Shown here piece by piece: positions 32,575 through 45,554 of a stretch of 64,000 bases of DNA (positions are counted from its first letter, which is position 1; every line of letters starts with the position of its first letter). The stretch is from Lepraria neglecta (lineage: Eukaryota > Ascomycota > Lecanoromycetes > Lecanorales > Stereocaulaceae): assembly GCA_033220425.1 (NCBI GenBank), contig CM065646.1:1929501-1993500 (forward strand). The letters are read 5' to 3'. The notes beneath the pieces were generated by a model that was given only the letters and a program-made list of their open reading frames with translations, ran no database searches and was not told where the DNA came from. The position numbers were made by a program, and so were the translations under genes.

Positions 32575-33088
32575 GCCTCAGTACCTCAGACGTGCCGAGC
32601 CGGCGCTAAGCCCCTTCGGGTTAGCTGGTGCTGACTCCGCAGCATAGAGGCGGCACGTCTGAGCGCAAACTTCCGCAATTTTGGGCTTACAGATCATCGC
32701 GCTTTCCCAAAAGTTGCTGGGAAATCCCGAGTTGCCGAGCGCGCCGGTAGGGCTGACAGTTACGTTCAGCGGAATCAGCAACTCAATGTTGCTGACAGCA
32801 TCAAATCAGCTCGATCTACAACTCAATACTGCTGATTTAACGATGTTAGGTCAGTCAGCAATTAGATGTTGCTGTTAGTATAATGTATAACCAATCAGCA
32901 ATTAGATGTTACTGTCAGTGTAATGTCTAACCAATCAGCAATTAGATATTACTGTCAGTGTAATATCTAACCAATCAGCATGTCCATTATACGTTCAGCC
33001 AGCTGTCAGCTCAATCAATAATACAACGCTGCTAATATACAGCTGCCAGTTTTCTTTTATTATAATTGATTACTTCTTATATAGTCTA
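32575..33088. repeat. TCAGCA-rich non-autonomous element with hairpin and 40-bp tandem repeats
   Basis: An inverted pair TCAGACGTGCCG / CGGCACGTCTGA (about 32586 and 32651) could form a stem. CATCGCGCTTTCCCAAAAG at 32695 matches the terminus of the TIR element at 19004. From 32853 to 32980 a 40-bp unit containing TCAGCAATTAGATGTTACTG is repeated about three times. No coding capacity. The region marks the start of the transposon block. Confidence 0.55.
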
Positions 33089-33200
33089 CAAGTGAGTGCC
33101 CGTAATCTTCACAGAAGATTACCGTAAAACGGATATATCTCGCTTATTTTATATTCTATTTAGAAAATTTAAGCGAAATTAGAAAGTAATCTATCTATAG

Positions 33201-34019
33201 TATTGAATTATAAGCTTACCTATAACTTTATATAATAGCAACGGTTTTGGTATATATAAGAGCTGGCTATTTAGATAGCTCTAGGATACAGAAATAATCT
33301 TTGAAGCTTTGCATGGTTTGGATGGTTCCAGGATACTTTTCGCCCCCGGAAGCCATTGGAATACCCCCGGAACGAATAGGCAGCATACCGCCATATCGCC
33401 ATATGCGAATGAGCAATCCGGTGCCATATCTCCATGTGCGAATAGGCAATCTACCGCCATATCGCCATGTGCGAATAGAGCAATCCGGTGCCATATCTCC
33501 ATGTGCGAATAGCCAACCTGCCGCCATATCGCCATGTGCGAATAGCCAATCCGGTGCCATATCGCCAACTGTGCGAATAGGCAATCTACCGCCATATCGC
33601 CATGTGCGAATAGGCAATCCGGTGCCATATTTCCATGTGCGAACAGGCAACCCAGCGCCATATCGCCATGTGCAGAATAGATAATCCAGCGCCATTTCGC
33701 CATGTGCGAATAGGCAATCCGTCGCCATATCGCCATGTGCGAATGAGCCACCCGGTGCCATATCGCCATGTGCGAATAGGCAATATATCGCCATATTGCC
33801 ATATGCGAATAGGCAATCCGGTGCCATATAGCCAACAGTGCGAATAGGCAATCCGGTGCCATATCGCCATGTGCCGAATGGGCAATCCTATGCCATATCG
33901 CCATGTGCGAATAGGCAATCCGTCGCCATATCGCCATGTGCGAATGAGCCATCCGGTGCCATGATCGCTATATCGCCATGTGCGAATAGGCAATCCGGCG
34001 CCATATCGCCATGTGCGAA
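33201..34019 (+). repeat. Truncated minisatellite-family LTR with about 18 units of the 34-bp array
   Basis: The start TATTGAATTATAAGCTTA corresponds to TGTTGAATTATAAG of the other copies with G to A at base 2. The first about 130 bases match 20560-20691, then the 34-bp array runs from 33385 to about 34015. The right half of the LTR is missing: the sequence passes directly into the ~247-bp unit array. Long minus-strand frames here (194 and 223 codons) are the repeat unit read in different frames. Confidence 0.75.
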
Positions 34020-34720
34020 TATTGCTTATAAGTTTTGCGCAAATAGACCGATTTTGAAAATTTCGACGGTATTGGAAAGCGCATGCTTGGTTCCAAAACT
34101 GATAAGATTATCTCGATATCATATGACATATGTGGCGCGGGGCATTACTGCGAAGAAGTTGCGGTGCGTATTCAACTTTTGATGTTCCAGGGTCCGGAGG
34201 CGCCAAGCTCAATGCTTGGCATTTGCTACTGAGCTCGCACTGCCTGTAAAACATAGTGAAAACGCTTCTTTTGCTTATAACTATTGCGCAAGTGGACCGA
34301 TTTTGAAATTTTTGACGGTGTTGGAAAGCGCATGCTTGGTTCTAAAACTTATGAAATCATCTCGATATCATATGATGTATGTGGCGCGGGGAAGTCCTGC
34401 GAAGAAGTTACGGTGCGCAAGCAAAACATGGCGAAAACGCTTCTTTTGCTCATAACTATTGCGTAAATGGGCCGATTCTAAAAATTCTTGATGCGTAAGC
34501 AAGCTAATGATTAACTCCAAAACATATGAAATCATCTCGATATAATATGGCGTATGTGGCGCGGGGCATTACTGCGAAGAAGTGCGCAGCGTATTCAACT
34601 TTTGGTGGTTGAAGGCGCTAGCTGAGAGAGGAAATGCAGCTCTAAAGAGATGTTCTGATTGGCTGCAAGTGCGGAATTGCTCCGAATGTCGCGATAATCT
34701 GTTATTAGAAGAAAGATATA
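34020..34720 (+). repeat. ~247-bp subterminal repeat units, left arm
   Basis: About two and a half units, each with GGAAAGCGCATGCTTGGTTC, ATCTCGATATCATATGA, GTGGCGCGGGGCATTACTGC and GAAGAAGTTGCGGTGCG. The second starts about 247 bases after the first; the third is shorter. The same units occur inverted at 43424-43644 and 49658-50170. They are much less AT-enriched than their surroundings. Confidence 0.85.
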
Positions 34721-35471
34721 TTTCTACCAATTAGTAGCTATATATCTTCTATACAAGGTGTAAGTAGGCAGTCGAATCTAAATAAAGTCTTCCATATATA
34801 CAATCCGTTTGAAATATAGCCACTACCGACAGCTCCTTCAGTACATGAAAGCTCGTTATTAGTAATATCAATATAAGTTTAACTCGCGCTCATACTAATT
34901 CTTCTTCAACTTCTTCACGGGTTATTTAACTATACTTTCCTCGATTCTATAACGACCTATCATCCGCCAATCCGACTATATCTTCTACTCCTTATAATTC
35001 GAGTAAATAACCGAGACAGAGAGTTACGACGCCTAGTTACCGAACTATCAGCGGCATCTGGCAAAACTCCAGTAGATCAGGGGCGCATATATTTCGCCCT
35101 TTTTTGCCCTTATCCGATTAGTATCCGACTCGGGTTTTGCACTATCCGAGTAGTGTCTGACTCGGGTTTTACACTGTCCGAGTGGTGTCTAACTCGGGTT
35201 TACCCTATCCGAGTCGGATGAATATTTGGCTGGACGTTTCTCAATATTTCTTCTCGTAGTTTATAGTCTCGTCGCTATTATTTCAGCAAAGTATCACTAT
35301 AGATACTCAATATCCGACGAATTTACTCCCTGTCTTCCCCGATAGACTTTACATACGATACCGCGAGCTTAATAACCTCCCTACTCCTCAGCTTACCGAA
35401 GTACCCGAATATTAGTAATATACGAGGGCCGTGGACTCGATACTGAAGCAAGCAAATATTATACGCGTAAG
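34721..35471. other. AT-rich interior of the composite TIR element, left part
   Basis: RIP-biased DNA without a recognisable frame. At about 35104-35222 a ~30-bp unit (TCCGAGTAGTGTCTGACTCG then GGTTTTACAC) is repeated three to four times. Confidence 0.5.
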
Positions 35472-35895
35472 TGTTAGAACTAGTGGTTCTGACAGGACTG
35501 TCCTGTAGGACAAGGTACTACAGACAGGACTAGCAACTAAAGCGATGGGCGCAATGGGCTCAGAGCGACCATGGCGACCAAGAATAATGGGCGTAATGGG
35601 CGCAACGCGACCAAGGCGACCATGGAAGGCTTGGCAGGATTTCCTATTGCTATATATACGAGCACTTGCTCACCACTTGGAGCATCGTGCTCAACTTACC
35701 TTCTATTTATATCTAGTATCTACTACTTGCGATAGATCTCTTAGGCTAGGCACTGAATATATACATCATCTGATTATATACTAGACCCGCTTAGCATCAC
35801 TTGAAGCCTGCTTCACACTCTTACTCTATTATACATCCATCCTAGTAAGAATCAATCTATATTACGACCGTCGGTACGCGACACGGTTCGTAACA
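35472..35895 (+). repeat. 5' LTR of the RIP-mutated chromovirus (424 bp)
   Basis: TG...CA ends; same length as the 3' LTR. It differs from it by scattered transitions (for example ACTAGTGG versus ACCAGTGG). The 3' half is shared with the solo LTR at 22114-22520. Confidence 0.9.
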
Positions 35896-38800
35896 CTTTA
35901 AGCACCCTCAAGGATGAGTGCTCTACTAAGAGACCCTAGGGTACCTACCCTAAGCTCCTCAGGAGGAGGAAGTAGATAACGACGCCTAACTATTGACAAA
36001 GGACTCAGCAGGCATATCAAGATAGCCTAGCCCGACTTATACTATAGAGAGAGAGATAAGCTCGAGGGATAGCTATTATAGGTATTACTATACTTGAAGT
36101 TCCAAGGGGACTTTATACCTATATAACGATATCCTACCTTCGCCATTACTTACTTACGTGGAAGAGCCCAAAAATGGGTTGATCTATTCCTAAAGAAATA
36201 TATAGAAGACGACGACGAGGACGGCGAAATCAGATGATAGATAGAGAGTATAACTATATTCAGACTCGAAATCTGTCGTATATTCGGTCCGTCCAATAAA
36301 GTTAATACAGTAATACAAACTATCTAGTATATAACCCAGAAGAAATCTATATCAGAGTATTCGACTTAATTTCAGCAGTATACAGTAAAGACTAACTGGG
36401 ATGATAATATATTAATAACTATATACCGAAGAGGCCTTAAGGATAATATCAAAGACGAACTTATAAGATCGGGGATTATTATTAATACCCTCGATAAGTT
36501 AATTAAAGAAGTAATCGAAATTAACGATAAGCTATTTAAAAGGACTATAGAGAAAGGATATAACGGAGGAGTTAGCGGAATAGGACGCTTAAGCTTTTTT
36601 GCTAAATCGAAGAGCTACCGCCCAGGATATAAGGAGCGCGACCCTTACGGATATATACTAATAGAATTGGACTTTACTGAGAAAAAAGGCAAACAGGCCT
36701 TTAGAGGGCTAGCTAGGGGCAAGAAGCAGCAAGGGGGCAGAAAGAAAACATTTACGTGTTATAGCTATAGTAAACCGGGCCACTTTGCTAGAGACTGCAA
36801 GTCGAAAAATATAGTGTATTAACCGTAGCTAAATGTACTGGAGAAAGTATAAACCCAGGACGATATAGACGGTACGCCTAAGGAGATTCCACCAATATGG
36901 GATAAAGTTAAAGAAGACGTCGACTTCTAGTATAATAGGATGACCTAAGAATAATATAACGACGAATCCGGAAGTAAGGACGAATTTATAGAGGATATTG
37001 ACTTGTAGACTAGAGGAGATCTAGATATTAGAGACGGTAGTAATATTTAGGAAGAATCCGAGCAGGATTAGGAAGAAGAAGGGATAGACCTAGAGTAGGA
37101 AGAAGCCCTTAGTACGTCAGAAGCTAAGTAGGAAGAAATACGACTACTAAGGGGATTAATACCTGGATCTACTACGTCTAAGGAAAAGAAGAACTCTAAG
37201 GAACTATAATAGGACGATAAGAAACCGGATTATCGACAAGATCGGAATCATCGAAGATATAAGGAGTTACCGTAGGAAGAATGTGCCACGCTTCACTACG
37301 TATAGTATAGTACGCCAAGAAGTTGCAGGAAAGGACCAGTAAAGAAAGCCCTTTATAGGTAAGACTTCTACTATAACTACAAGAAAAACGAATACCTATA
37401 GTATCTGGCAACGAAAAGACTTTATCAGTTCTTCCTAGGGAACGATATAGATTGGTTAGAACGCGTCAAGAAAGAGATAATATACTATCTATACGCAGAG
37501 AGATGCTATCTAAAGGAATAGTATACCTGTTTACACGATAACTGCACGAAATATATACAAGTAAAATCCGAAGCAGGGTTCCTACTCCCAGTAGCGAAGC
37601 AGATAGAATCCGTATCGGATTTTCTGTAGGGAAAAGAGTAATCCCTTATAGCAGGGGTAGCCATAAGGAGATCAATATATTAACCCCTAAATAATATCTG
37701 TGTTCCGCGTAATACGATATATATATAAAGACACCGGTAATCGTTAATAGACAGCGGACCGTTGCGATAATAGACTCTAGAGCTACTAGAAACTTTATCT
37801 CACGAGATCTGGTACGGGTAACTAGAATACCAACTCGGAAGAAGTCACAATAGTATGATCTTTAGATGGCCGACGGGTTAATACTATTAACGAGAAAGGT
37901 AGACGAAGAGACACTTTCGTTACCTATTATAATTCAGCGCTACCATAAGGAAATTACCTTTAATGTTGTTAGGATAGCTACTTATCATATAATTTTAGGA
38001 ATACCTTAGTTAAAGAAGTATAATCTAATAATCGATTGGATAAGAGGAGTACTCGAAATTAGACGATTTAGCTATATCACCAAAATCGAGTCTATATATC
38101 GACAGCGTACGATAATAGATAAGAAGTCGAACCGAAGACCGGTCGAGGTATATATTACCTCAGCTTCGCATAAGGACGGTACTAAACGGTAGTCTAACTC
38201 TATAGTTACTAGTAAGGGTTAGCGGGACAAGGAAGTAAGAGTTAAGGGAGGAACCGATATACCCTCCGTCCCTTAAGAGTATAGTAAGTAGGTATACTTA
38301 TTTAAGGAAGAGACGAATATAGAAGTATTTCCTAGGTACTAGCGATAGGATTATAAGATCGAACTCGAACCTAGCAAGCAGCCGATATTTGGACCTATTT
38401 ACGTATTATCAGAAAAGGAACTTAAAGTACTTCGCGGGTATATCGACGAGAACCTCAAAAAGGGATTTATTCGGGAATCCAAATTACTAGCAGGTTATCC
38501 TATCCTCTTTACACCAAAGAAGGATAGAACCTTAAGACTATACGTCGACTATCGAAAGTTGAACGACATTATAATCAAAAATAGATATCTATTACCAAAT
38601 ATAGGAGAGCTGTAGGATCGGCTCGGTAAAGCCAAGATATTTACTAAACTAGATCTTAGAGGCGTATATAACCTAATTCGAATAAAAGAAGGCGAGGAAT
38701 AGAAAACTGCCTTCCGAACAAGATGTAGCTACTATAAGTATCTAGTAATACCGTTTAGACTCACTAACGCACTAGCAACCTGCCAAGCACTTATTAATAA

Positions 38801-41646
38801 TATTATACAAGTACACTTAGATCGAACAGCGATAGCGTACCTCGATAATATACTAATTTATTCTGAGAACAAGAAAGAGTATATCAAGTATATATAGGAC
38901 GTTATCGAATACCTATCGCAAGCGAAACTTCTTCTTAAACCAGAAAAGTGCAAATTTTATCGGGAATCGGTAGAATTCCTAGGATTTATGGTCAGCACAA
39001 AAGGTATTAGTATAAGCCTAGAAAAGATTAAAGCCATCGCTAAATAGCCTATACTATAGGATATCAAAGCAGTACAAAGCTTTTTAGGTTTTGCCAACTT
39101 TAACAGGAAGTTTATCAAGGGCTACTCCAAGAAAGTACTACCTCTAATAGATATTATAAAGAAGGATATCGGATTCATATAGGGAAAAGACTAATAGGAA
39201 TTATTCGACACATTAAAGAAAGTATATACGGATCTACTAGTACTCTATACCTTTCAGACAAACGAGCCAGCTCGTATTGAAACAGATATATCGGATCTCG
39301 CAATTAGAGCATATCTATATTAAATAAAAGACCAGAAGTAGTATCTAGTTGCCTACTATTTAAGGAAGATATTAGTAGTAGAATAAAACTATAACATACA
39401 CGACAAGGAGCTACTTGCCGTAGTATATATATTATAGAACTAGCGAGTATACGCAGAGAGCTGCTCGGACTTAACTATCTTTATAGATTATAAGAATCTT
39501 CTTAACTTAATAATAACGAAGGAGTTAAACAGAAGACAAGTTCGATAGTTAGAACTATTAGGTCAATATAAGTTCAAGATAACCTATACCCTAGGAAAAG
39601 ATAATGGTCGAGCGGATGCCCTTAGTAGGCGATCGGACTATATAGAAGAAAAGAACGTTACGGGACGACTAATCCTAAAGAGAGAAGCGGACGGATCGCT
39701 AGTACTATACCAGGTGTTAGCAGTAACCCTTCGTATATTAGGACCTGATACGACTGATAGGATCGTAAAGGCCTACGATAACGATACATTCGCAATAAAC
39801 CTACGAAAGGATTAGTAAGATTTAGTGTTGCTTAAATACCAGGACAAGACCTACTTACCTGATATATACGTTAAAGAAGTAATCAGGGATCACTATGACG
39901 ACCCTTTACAAGGTTACCTAGGAGTGTCCAAAACAATAGAACTCCTAGAACGAGGATACGCAGCGCCGAAACTTCGGACACGCGTTAAATAATACATTAA
40001 AGAATATATCTAGTGCCAGCAAAACAAAGCGGCATGATACGCCAAGTACGGGCAAATATAGTTTACTCTCGTACTAGAATCACTATAGGATAAGGTCACA
40101 ATGGACTTTATAGTCAAACTACCACTATTAAAGGACCCAGCTACGTAAGACACCTTCGATTCAATTATAGTCATTATAGATAAACTAACGAAGTATACGA
40201 TTATAATACCATTCAAGGAAACCTATAAGGCAGATTAGCTAGCCTTCGTATTACTCGACAAGTTAATAAGAGATTATAGTATACCTAAGTCGATAACATC
40301 CGATAGAGACAAGTTATTTACTTCTAACTACTGGAGAACGCTGATCGCAGTAATTAGAACTAAACTTCGGATATTAATAGTATATCACCTATAGACTAAT
40401 GGATAAACAGAATATACAAATTAGACAATGGAAGTATACCTAAGATACTACGTGAACCAGAAGCAAGATAACTGGGTTTTACTACTTCTAATAGTATAAC
40501 TAGCGTATAATAACAAAAGATTAGACACGATAGGTCTAACTCTATTCTTTACCAACTATAGAAAGAATATAAACATATTTCTGTAACCTAAAGAAGGACC
40601 TAACGTAGAAAAGGCCTTAGTTAAGGTAGATAAGCTGAAGAATTTATACGAGGAGATACAAAGGTCTATCGAGAGCTCTAATACTAAGTTAAAGGAATAG
40701 GTTAATAAGAAAAGAAAGAATATTCCTTAGCTAAAAGAGGGGGATAAAGTATACCTCCTAATAAAAAACATAAGGATAACGAGACCAAGTAAGAAACTGG
40801 ATTACGTTAAGATTAGACTATTCTTAATTAAACGGGTAAAAGGACCTGTTAACTATAAACTCTAACTACTATCCGACGCCAAGGTACATCCGGTATTCTA
40901 TATCTTACTCCTAGAGCTAGTAGACTCTAATATACCTCTCTAAGAGACGTTTTATTATAACGTTAAGGAAGAAATAGAGTACGAGGTTAAGAGGATCCTA
41001 GACAGAAGAAATCAGTTCTATCTAGTTAAATAGAAAGGGTATAATGAAACGGAGAATACCTAGGAACCTCTTAGGAACCTTGCAGGGAACTACGGGGAAT
41101 ATCTATAAGAGTTCTATCGGAGATAAGAGAAGACCAGTCGAAGTTCTCGGGGGCTTCCAGCCCGCCGGGGAGATCGAAGCGCTCGGAACCAATATCGAAC
41201 ATAAGGTCATCGGAGAACTGGGGGGAAGTTCGTTAATCTTCCTCCAACTCCCTAATATTCTAAAGCTCCCGCTCAACAATCTTCTGCTTCTAATCTTCAA
41301 TCTTATTATATACTTTCTGCAGTCGCAGTAGTTTAGATTGGGTTTCTTTTATTTCACCCTAGACTTTCTTTCGGTCGTTTTTAATACGACGTATCTCGGC
41401 GGGCGACACCACAAGGTCACACTTCTTACCCCCAGTAATATAGCCAGAACAATAGTCGGACTTAGTACCCACGAGGCACTGCTTACCGCTCGCGGCGCAT
41501 CGAGAGCAAGGACGCATAGCAATTTCAGATAAGCCCTAGACAAGTTCCTTATAACGGATTATGGGATTATAGGATCGTTTAGTACGACGAGGAGATATAA
41601 AGGATAGATAGTTTCTCGGGACAAGAAATCAGGAGGAGGGAGCTAG

Positions 41647-42070
41647 TGTTAGAACCAGTGGTTCTAACAGGACTATCCTGTAGGACAAGGTACTACAGAC
41701 AGGACTGGCAACTGAAGCGATAGGCGCAATAGGCTTAGAGCGACCATGGCGACCAAGAATAATAGACGCAATGGGCGCAACGCGACCAAGGCGACCATAG
41801 AAGGCTTGGCAGGATTTCCTATTGCTATATGTACGAGCACTTGCTCACCACTTGGAGCATCGTGCTTAACTTACCTTCTGTTTATATCTAGTATCTACTA
41901 CTTGCGATAGATCTCTTAGGCTAGGCACTGAATATATACATTATCTGATTATATACCAGACCCGCTTAGCATCACTTGAAGCCTGCTTCACACTCTTACT
42001 CTGTTGCACATCCATCCTAGTGAGAATCAATCTACATTACGACCGTCGGTACGCGACACGGTTCGTAACA
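41647..42070 (+). repeat. 3' LTR of the RIP-mutated chromovirus (424 bp)
   Basis: Directly preceded by a purine-rich stretch (CAGGAGGAGGGAGCTAG) that fits a polypurine tract, and followed by the TSD GTAAG. Confidence 0.9.
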
Positions 42071-42075
42071 GTAAG

Positions 42076-43423
42076 ATACTATATAGCCTGCTAACGTAAT
42101 ATAGCTATAATTAAACATGCCGAAGAGAGGATTAATACCGCTACGGTGATTAAAACTATAGGTTAGTTCTTTATATTAGAGGTTTTCATTAAGACTAAAG
42201 CCTTGACTTTAGACGCGGCGAGGGCGGTTAGTAGTAGTATCTCTTCCGCTCTATCGACCCAGATATATTTATAGTATTATCTCTCTTCCTTTTAAGGGTT
42301 TTTACTTAGGTTTATAGTATTACCTAAGAAGGATTTGGTAGGAATTTGGCGTGGATTCGTCGCGCTGCCTTAGAATTATTTATTAGGAATTTGGGGTAAT
42401 ATATCATAGTATATTGGTCCCAGTCGATGAAACTATTAATATAGAATATCTCTTTTCCTCTAACTGTTCCCGGTACTAGATAAGCACTTCGCTCGATATT
42501 TAGTAGTCTATAGAAGCGGCGAGCGCCTATCATTCGAGGATTAAGTATAAGCGATACCCGTGCCTTTTCAACTTCGACTATTCTATAGTAGTCTTATATC
42601 TATCCTAGATATCGATAATTAAAGACTTCTATAAGGGTAGCCTATATACGAGTAGGTCGTTACTTAAAGTCCCTGTTACTAAGATCCTTTACCTCTACGA
42701 CGATTAAGACCTTACTAACTAACTTTCCCTTCTATATAGTTTCTGGGTTTTAACTCTTATAGTCTTATTCTCGGACCTATACGTAATCTCTACGCTAGGT
42801 AAAATACTATAAATGTTTATAAGGTCTATAGACTACTAAATCCTTATAGAGACGTCCTAAATTAGAGGAGTCCTCTCCTATAGTCTTCTAATATACGAGG
42901 CCTGAATAGATATAGACCGGGTAGCTCTTAACCTAGCTACAGTCTACCTCCCTTCTATCGATATCTAGGTTCGAGATTATACTACCTCTACTTAGTATTT
43001 TCGCTCGGTGCGCCTTAAGAAACGCAGCCAGGCTTTAGAGAAACCCAGCTATATTTAGCCATTCAGCTATATCTCTCGCCGTTCGCTAGTAACGACTATT
43101 ATATTTATATAGATATCTTAATATATAGCGCTCTTCCGCGTCTACTCGCTATCCTAGTTAGTATAGATCTAGGAGGACCCCGGCCTTTGTACTTTTCTCG
43201 TCTTCTTATTTTCTCCTCTAACTAAGTAATATAGGCTCCGTCTCTTAGAAATTTTTAATATCCTATATAATTATTAACTTGATATAGCGTTCGTTATATT
43301 CTATTAATTACTCCTAGTAATCCTTATACTTATTTGTTTAGTTATAGTAATTCTTTAGTAATATCGGATATGCCCTTTCCGAGGCTTAGGTACTATATCT
43401 ATCCAGCGGACCATAGTATCTAA
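42076..43423. other. AT-rich interior of the composite TIR element, right part
   Basis: RIP-biased sequence. The minus strand from about 42533 to 42324 gives an uninterrupted 69-codon stretch containing INSFIDWDQYTMIYYPKF, which looks protein-derived, but I cannot name the family. It could be part of the transposase or of an older insert. Confidence 0.35.
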
Positions 43424-43649
43424 TCATCTTTCTTCTAATAACAGATTATCGCGACATTCGGAGCAATTCCGCACTTGCAGCCAATCAGAACACCTCTTTA
43501 GAGCTGCATTTCCTCTCTCGGCTAGCGCCTTCAACCACCAAAAGTTGAATCCGCTGCGCACTTTTTCGCAGTGATGCCCCGCGCCACATACGCCATATGA
43601 TATCGAGATAATTTCATAAGTTTTGGAGTCAATCATTAACTTGCTTGCG
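43424..43649 (-). repeat. ~247-bp subterminal repeat unit, right arm inner part
   Basis: Reverse complement of about 34490-34720, up to the target site TTGCG of the young LTR retrotransposon. The unit resumes on the far side at 49653. Confidence 0.8.
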
Positions 43650-43881
43650 TGTTACGTGCATGTATGCACTAACAGGACTTGCTACTATGGAGACATCGCT
43701 ACCGTCAGTAGCAGCTGTACATCTCAGCATGACTGCGTGCATCTCAGTCCGCTCAGCGGCTTGGCGGCTTGGCAGGGGTAGCAACACCAAAATTCCTGCA
43801 GGTGTACATCTCTTCTTCTTTAGTTTAGTTATTCTAGTCGAATATCACCCATATGATTCGCTCTATGCTGGCCACGTGACA
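43650..43881 (+). repeat. 5' LTR of the young chromovirus (232 bp)
   Basis: Same as the 3' LTR over the aligned 196 bases, plus a 36-base segment between TTTAGTT and GCTGGCCACG. Contains GGCTTGGCGGCTTGGC, a short direct repeat. Confidence 0.9.
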
Positions 43882-44190
43882 TTATAACTAAACTCCAACC
43901 ACCTATAAGCTCGTACCAGTTGCAACCGCGAGTCGAAATAAAGTAACTACGGTGGCATTGAATCCTCAGTAACCTAAGGACACTCAATACCAGTACCAAA
44001 ACAACCTACCTACCTACCTACCTACCGATCGATCCTACCTCTGCAGATATCCACTTCGACTCTCTATGAGACACGTAGCAAGTCCTCGCCTGTAAATCGC
44101 GCTCTGAGCAAGTTTCTGGCACGGTTCAGCTGCATATCGCGTGGTAAGAGCAGGTCGTAATCCGTGCATGAGATGGCAAGAGACGGCAGA

Positions 44191-45552
44191 ATGGCCAAAC
44201 CAAACGTCACCGAGCTGACAGAAGATTAACTACAACGCAAAGATATTATTGACAAGGCATCGAAGACACGACGTGTTTCGGTACTGCCGGTGGATGCTCC
44301 GGATGGAGCTAAAGAGGCAAAGACTGCTTGGGAAGTAGTCAGTGTGGTTCAGTTGCAATATTGGGCTCAATACTCACCCGTCGAATTCTTTGGGATGCTG
44401 AATGAGCTAAGGAGCGAGCGGGATGCAGTACTACACTGCCTGGACGAGTGGGATACGATGATCGAGCGGGGACAGCAGGCAGTGAAGATAGGCCGCGACG
44501 CCCAACGACAGAGAAAGGAGGCTGAGGCAAAGCTCGCCGCTCAAGAGGAGGAGATGATGATGCTCCAGGACCAGGTGTATACACTAGAAGGGAACATTGG
44601 CCAATTGAATGAAGCCCTACAAACCGAGAGAAGCCGTGAGGTCACTCCTACCCCCTCAACACTACAGGCAAGCAAGAGGAGCGTACGTCACCCTGATCCA
44701 CCGATCTTGACCGATGGAAAAGACCCCGAGTTCGAGGGTTGGACACAAGATATACAAGACAAGCTTGATATGAATGCGGACCATTTCTATAGTGACCTCG
44801 AGCAAGCGAAATACGTGATTAGACGAACTGGAGGCAAAGTAAAAGGAGCGGTTATATCTCACCGCGTAGGCGACCCAGACTACTTCCAGAATGCACAATC
44901 TGTTATTACCCTCCTCACGGGCCTATTCGGTGATCCTGATAAAGAAAACCGTTATCGACGAGAATACACCCGCTTATACCAAGGTAATACCCTATTCAAT
45001 GAATTCTATATGGAATTCCGCAAGTTTACTAGCTACCTGGGTTACCAAGATAAAACAGTAATAGACGGATTGAAGGATAAGGTCAACTCCCGTCTGAAGG
45101 AAGCCCTTGCTACCGTGCCTACCGATTTCACCTCAGTAGAATCCTTGAGGACATACCTGCAGAAGGTAGATAACTCACAGGCCGTACTTATTGCAGACCG
45201 CGAACGGGCGAGCCGAGCTCGTACTGCAAGGGTTACTCGTCAGCCAACCCCCGGTCTCTTGCAGCCTATAGCCTGAGCTCCTTTTGGTAGAAACGACTCC
45301 CGCACGTTCACCCCTCACGGTGAAAACAAACCCATATCTCCCTATACGCAACCTGCCCCGAAGCCCCATACGCCCTTCATACCTCGCAGCCCGTGCTATA
45401 ACTGTGGAGAAGAGGGACACTTTGTGTCTGACTGCCCTAAACCCCGTATTATAAAGCCTCGTGAGGCAGGTCTGAATGAGATGGATACCGCGGACGAGAA
45501 ATACGAGGAATACGAGGACGGTTTCGATAATAATAAGGCGGGAAACGAGTAG
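44191..45552 (+). pseudogene. Gag polyprotein of the young chromovirus, two in-frame stops
   Basis: Most likely start is the ATG at 44191 (MAKPNVTELTED). The frame is then broken by TAA at 44227 and reopens as LQRKDIIDKASKTRR. A coiled-coil stretch rich in E/Q/R (QRKEAEAKLAAQEEEMMMLQ, about 44510) precedes the capsid-like region (GLFGDPDKENRYRREY; LKEALATVP). A TGA at 45274 interrupts the tail, then a CCHC zinc knuckle CYNCGEEGHFVSDC stands at 45394-45435 with all four ligands intact. The frame ends at TAG 45550. Gag coats the RNA in the virus-like particle. Both internal stops are one C-to-T change away from Gln (CAA) or Arg (CGA). Confidence 0.75.
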
Positions 45553-45554
45553 CC

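Larger units (their letters stand above)
35472..42070 (+). mobile_element. Complete Ty3/gypsy chromovirus (6,599 bp), RIP-mutated, TSD GTAAG
   Basis: Two 424-bp LTRs (35472-35895, 41647-42070) run from TGTTAGAAC to GTTCGTAACA, with GTAAG directly flanking both (35467-35471, 42071-42075). Internal order is gag, protease, RT, RNase H, integrase, chromodomain. Key residues are mutated by C/G to T/A changes: the CCHC knuckle at 36757 has Tyr for its second Cys (CYSYSKPGHFARDC), the protease reads DSRAT for DSGAT (37772), the RT box reads YLDN for YLDD (38838). The integrase core (MDFIVKLP about 40101; TSDRDKLFTSNYW about 40298) and chromodomain (EYEVKRILDRRNQFYLVK about 40978) remain readable around many stops. 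The element is dead. LTR differences are almost all transitions. Confidence 0.9.

Noticed and set aside
33267-33952. Long minus-strand ORFs (194 and 223 codons) as genes
   Set aside because: They are translations of the 34-bp minisatellite in different frames, without start context, domain or non-repetitive sequence.
44339-44584. Minus-strand ORFs within gag and pol of the young retrotransposon
   Set aside because: Shadows of the plus-strand gag and pol frames, which carry the zinc knuckle, RT and integrase motifs.
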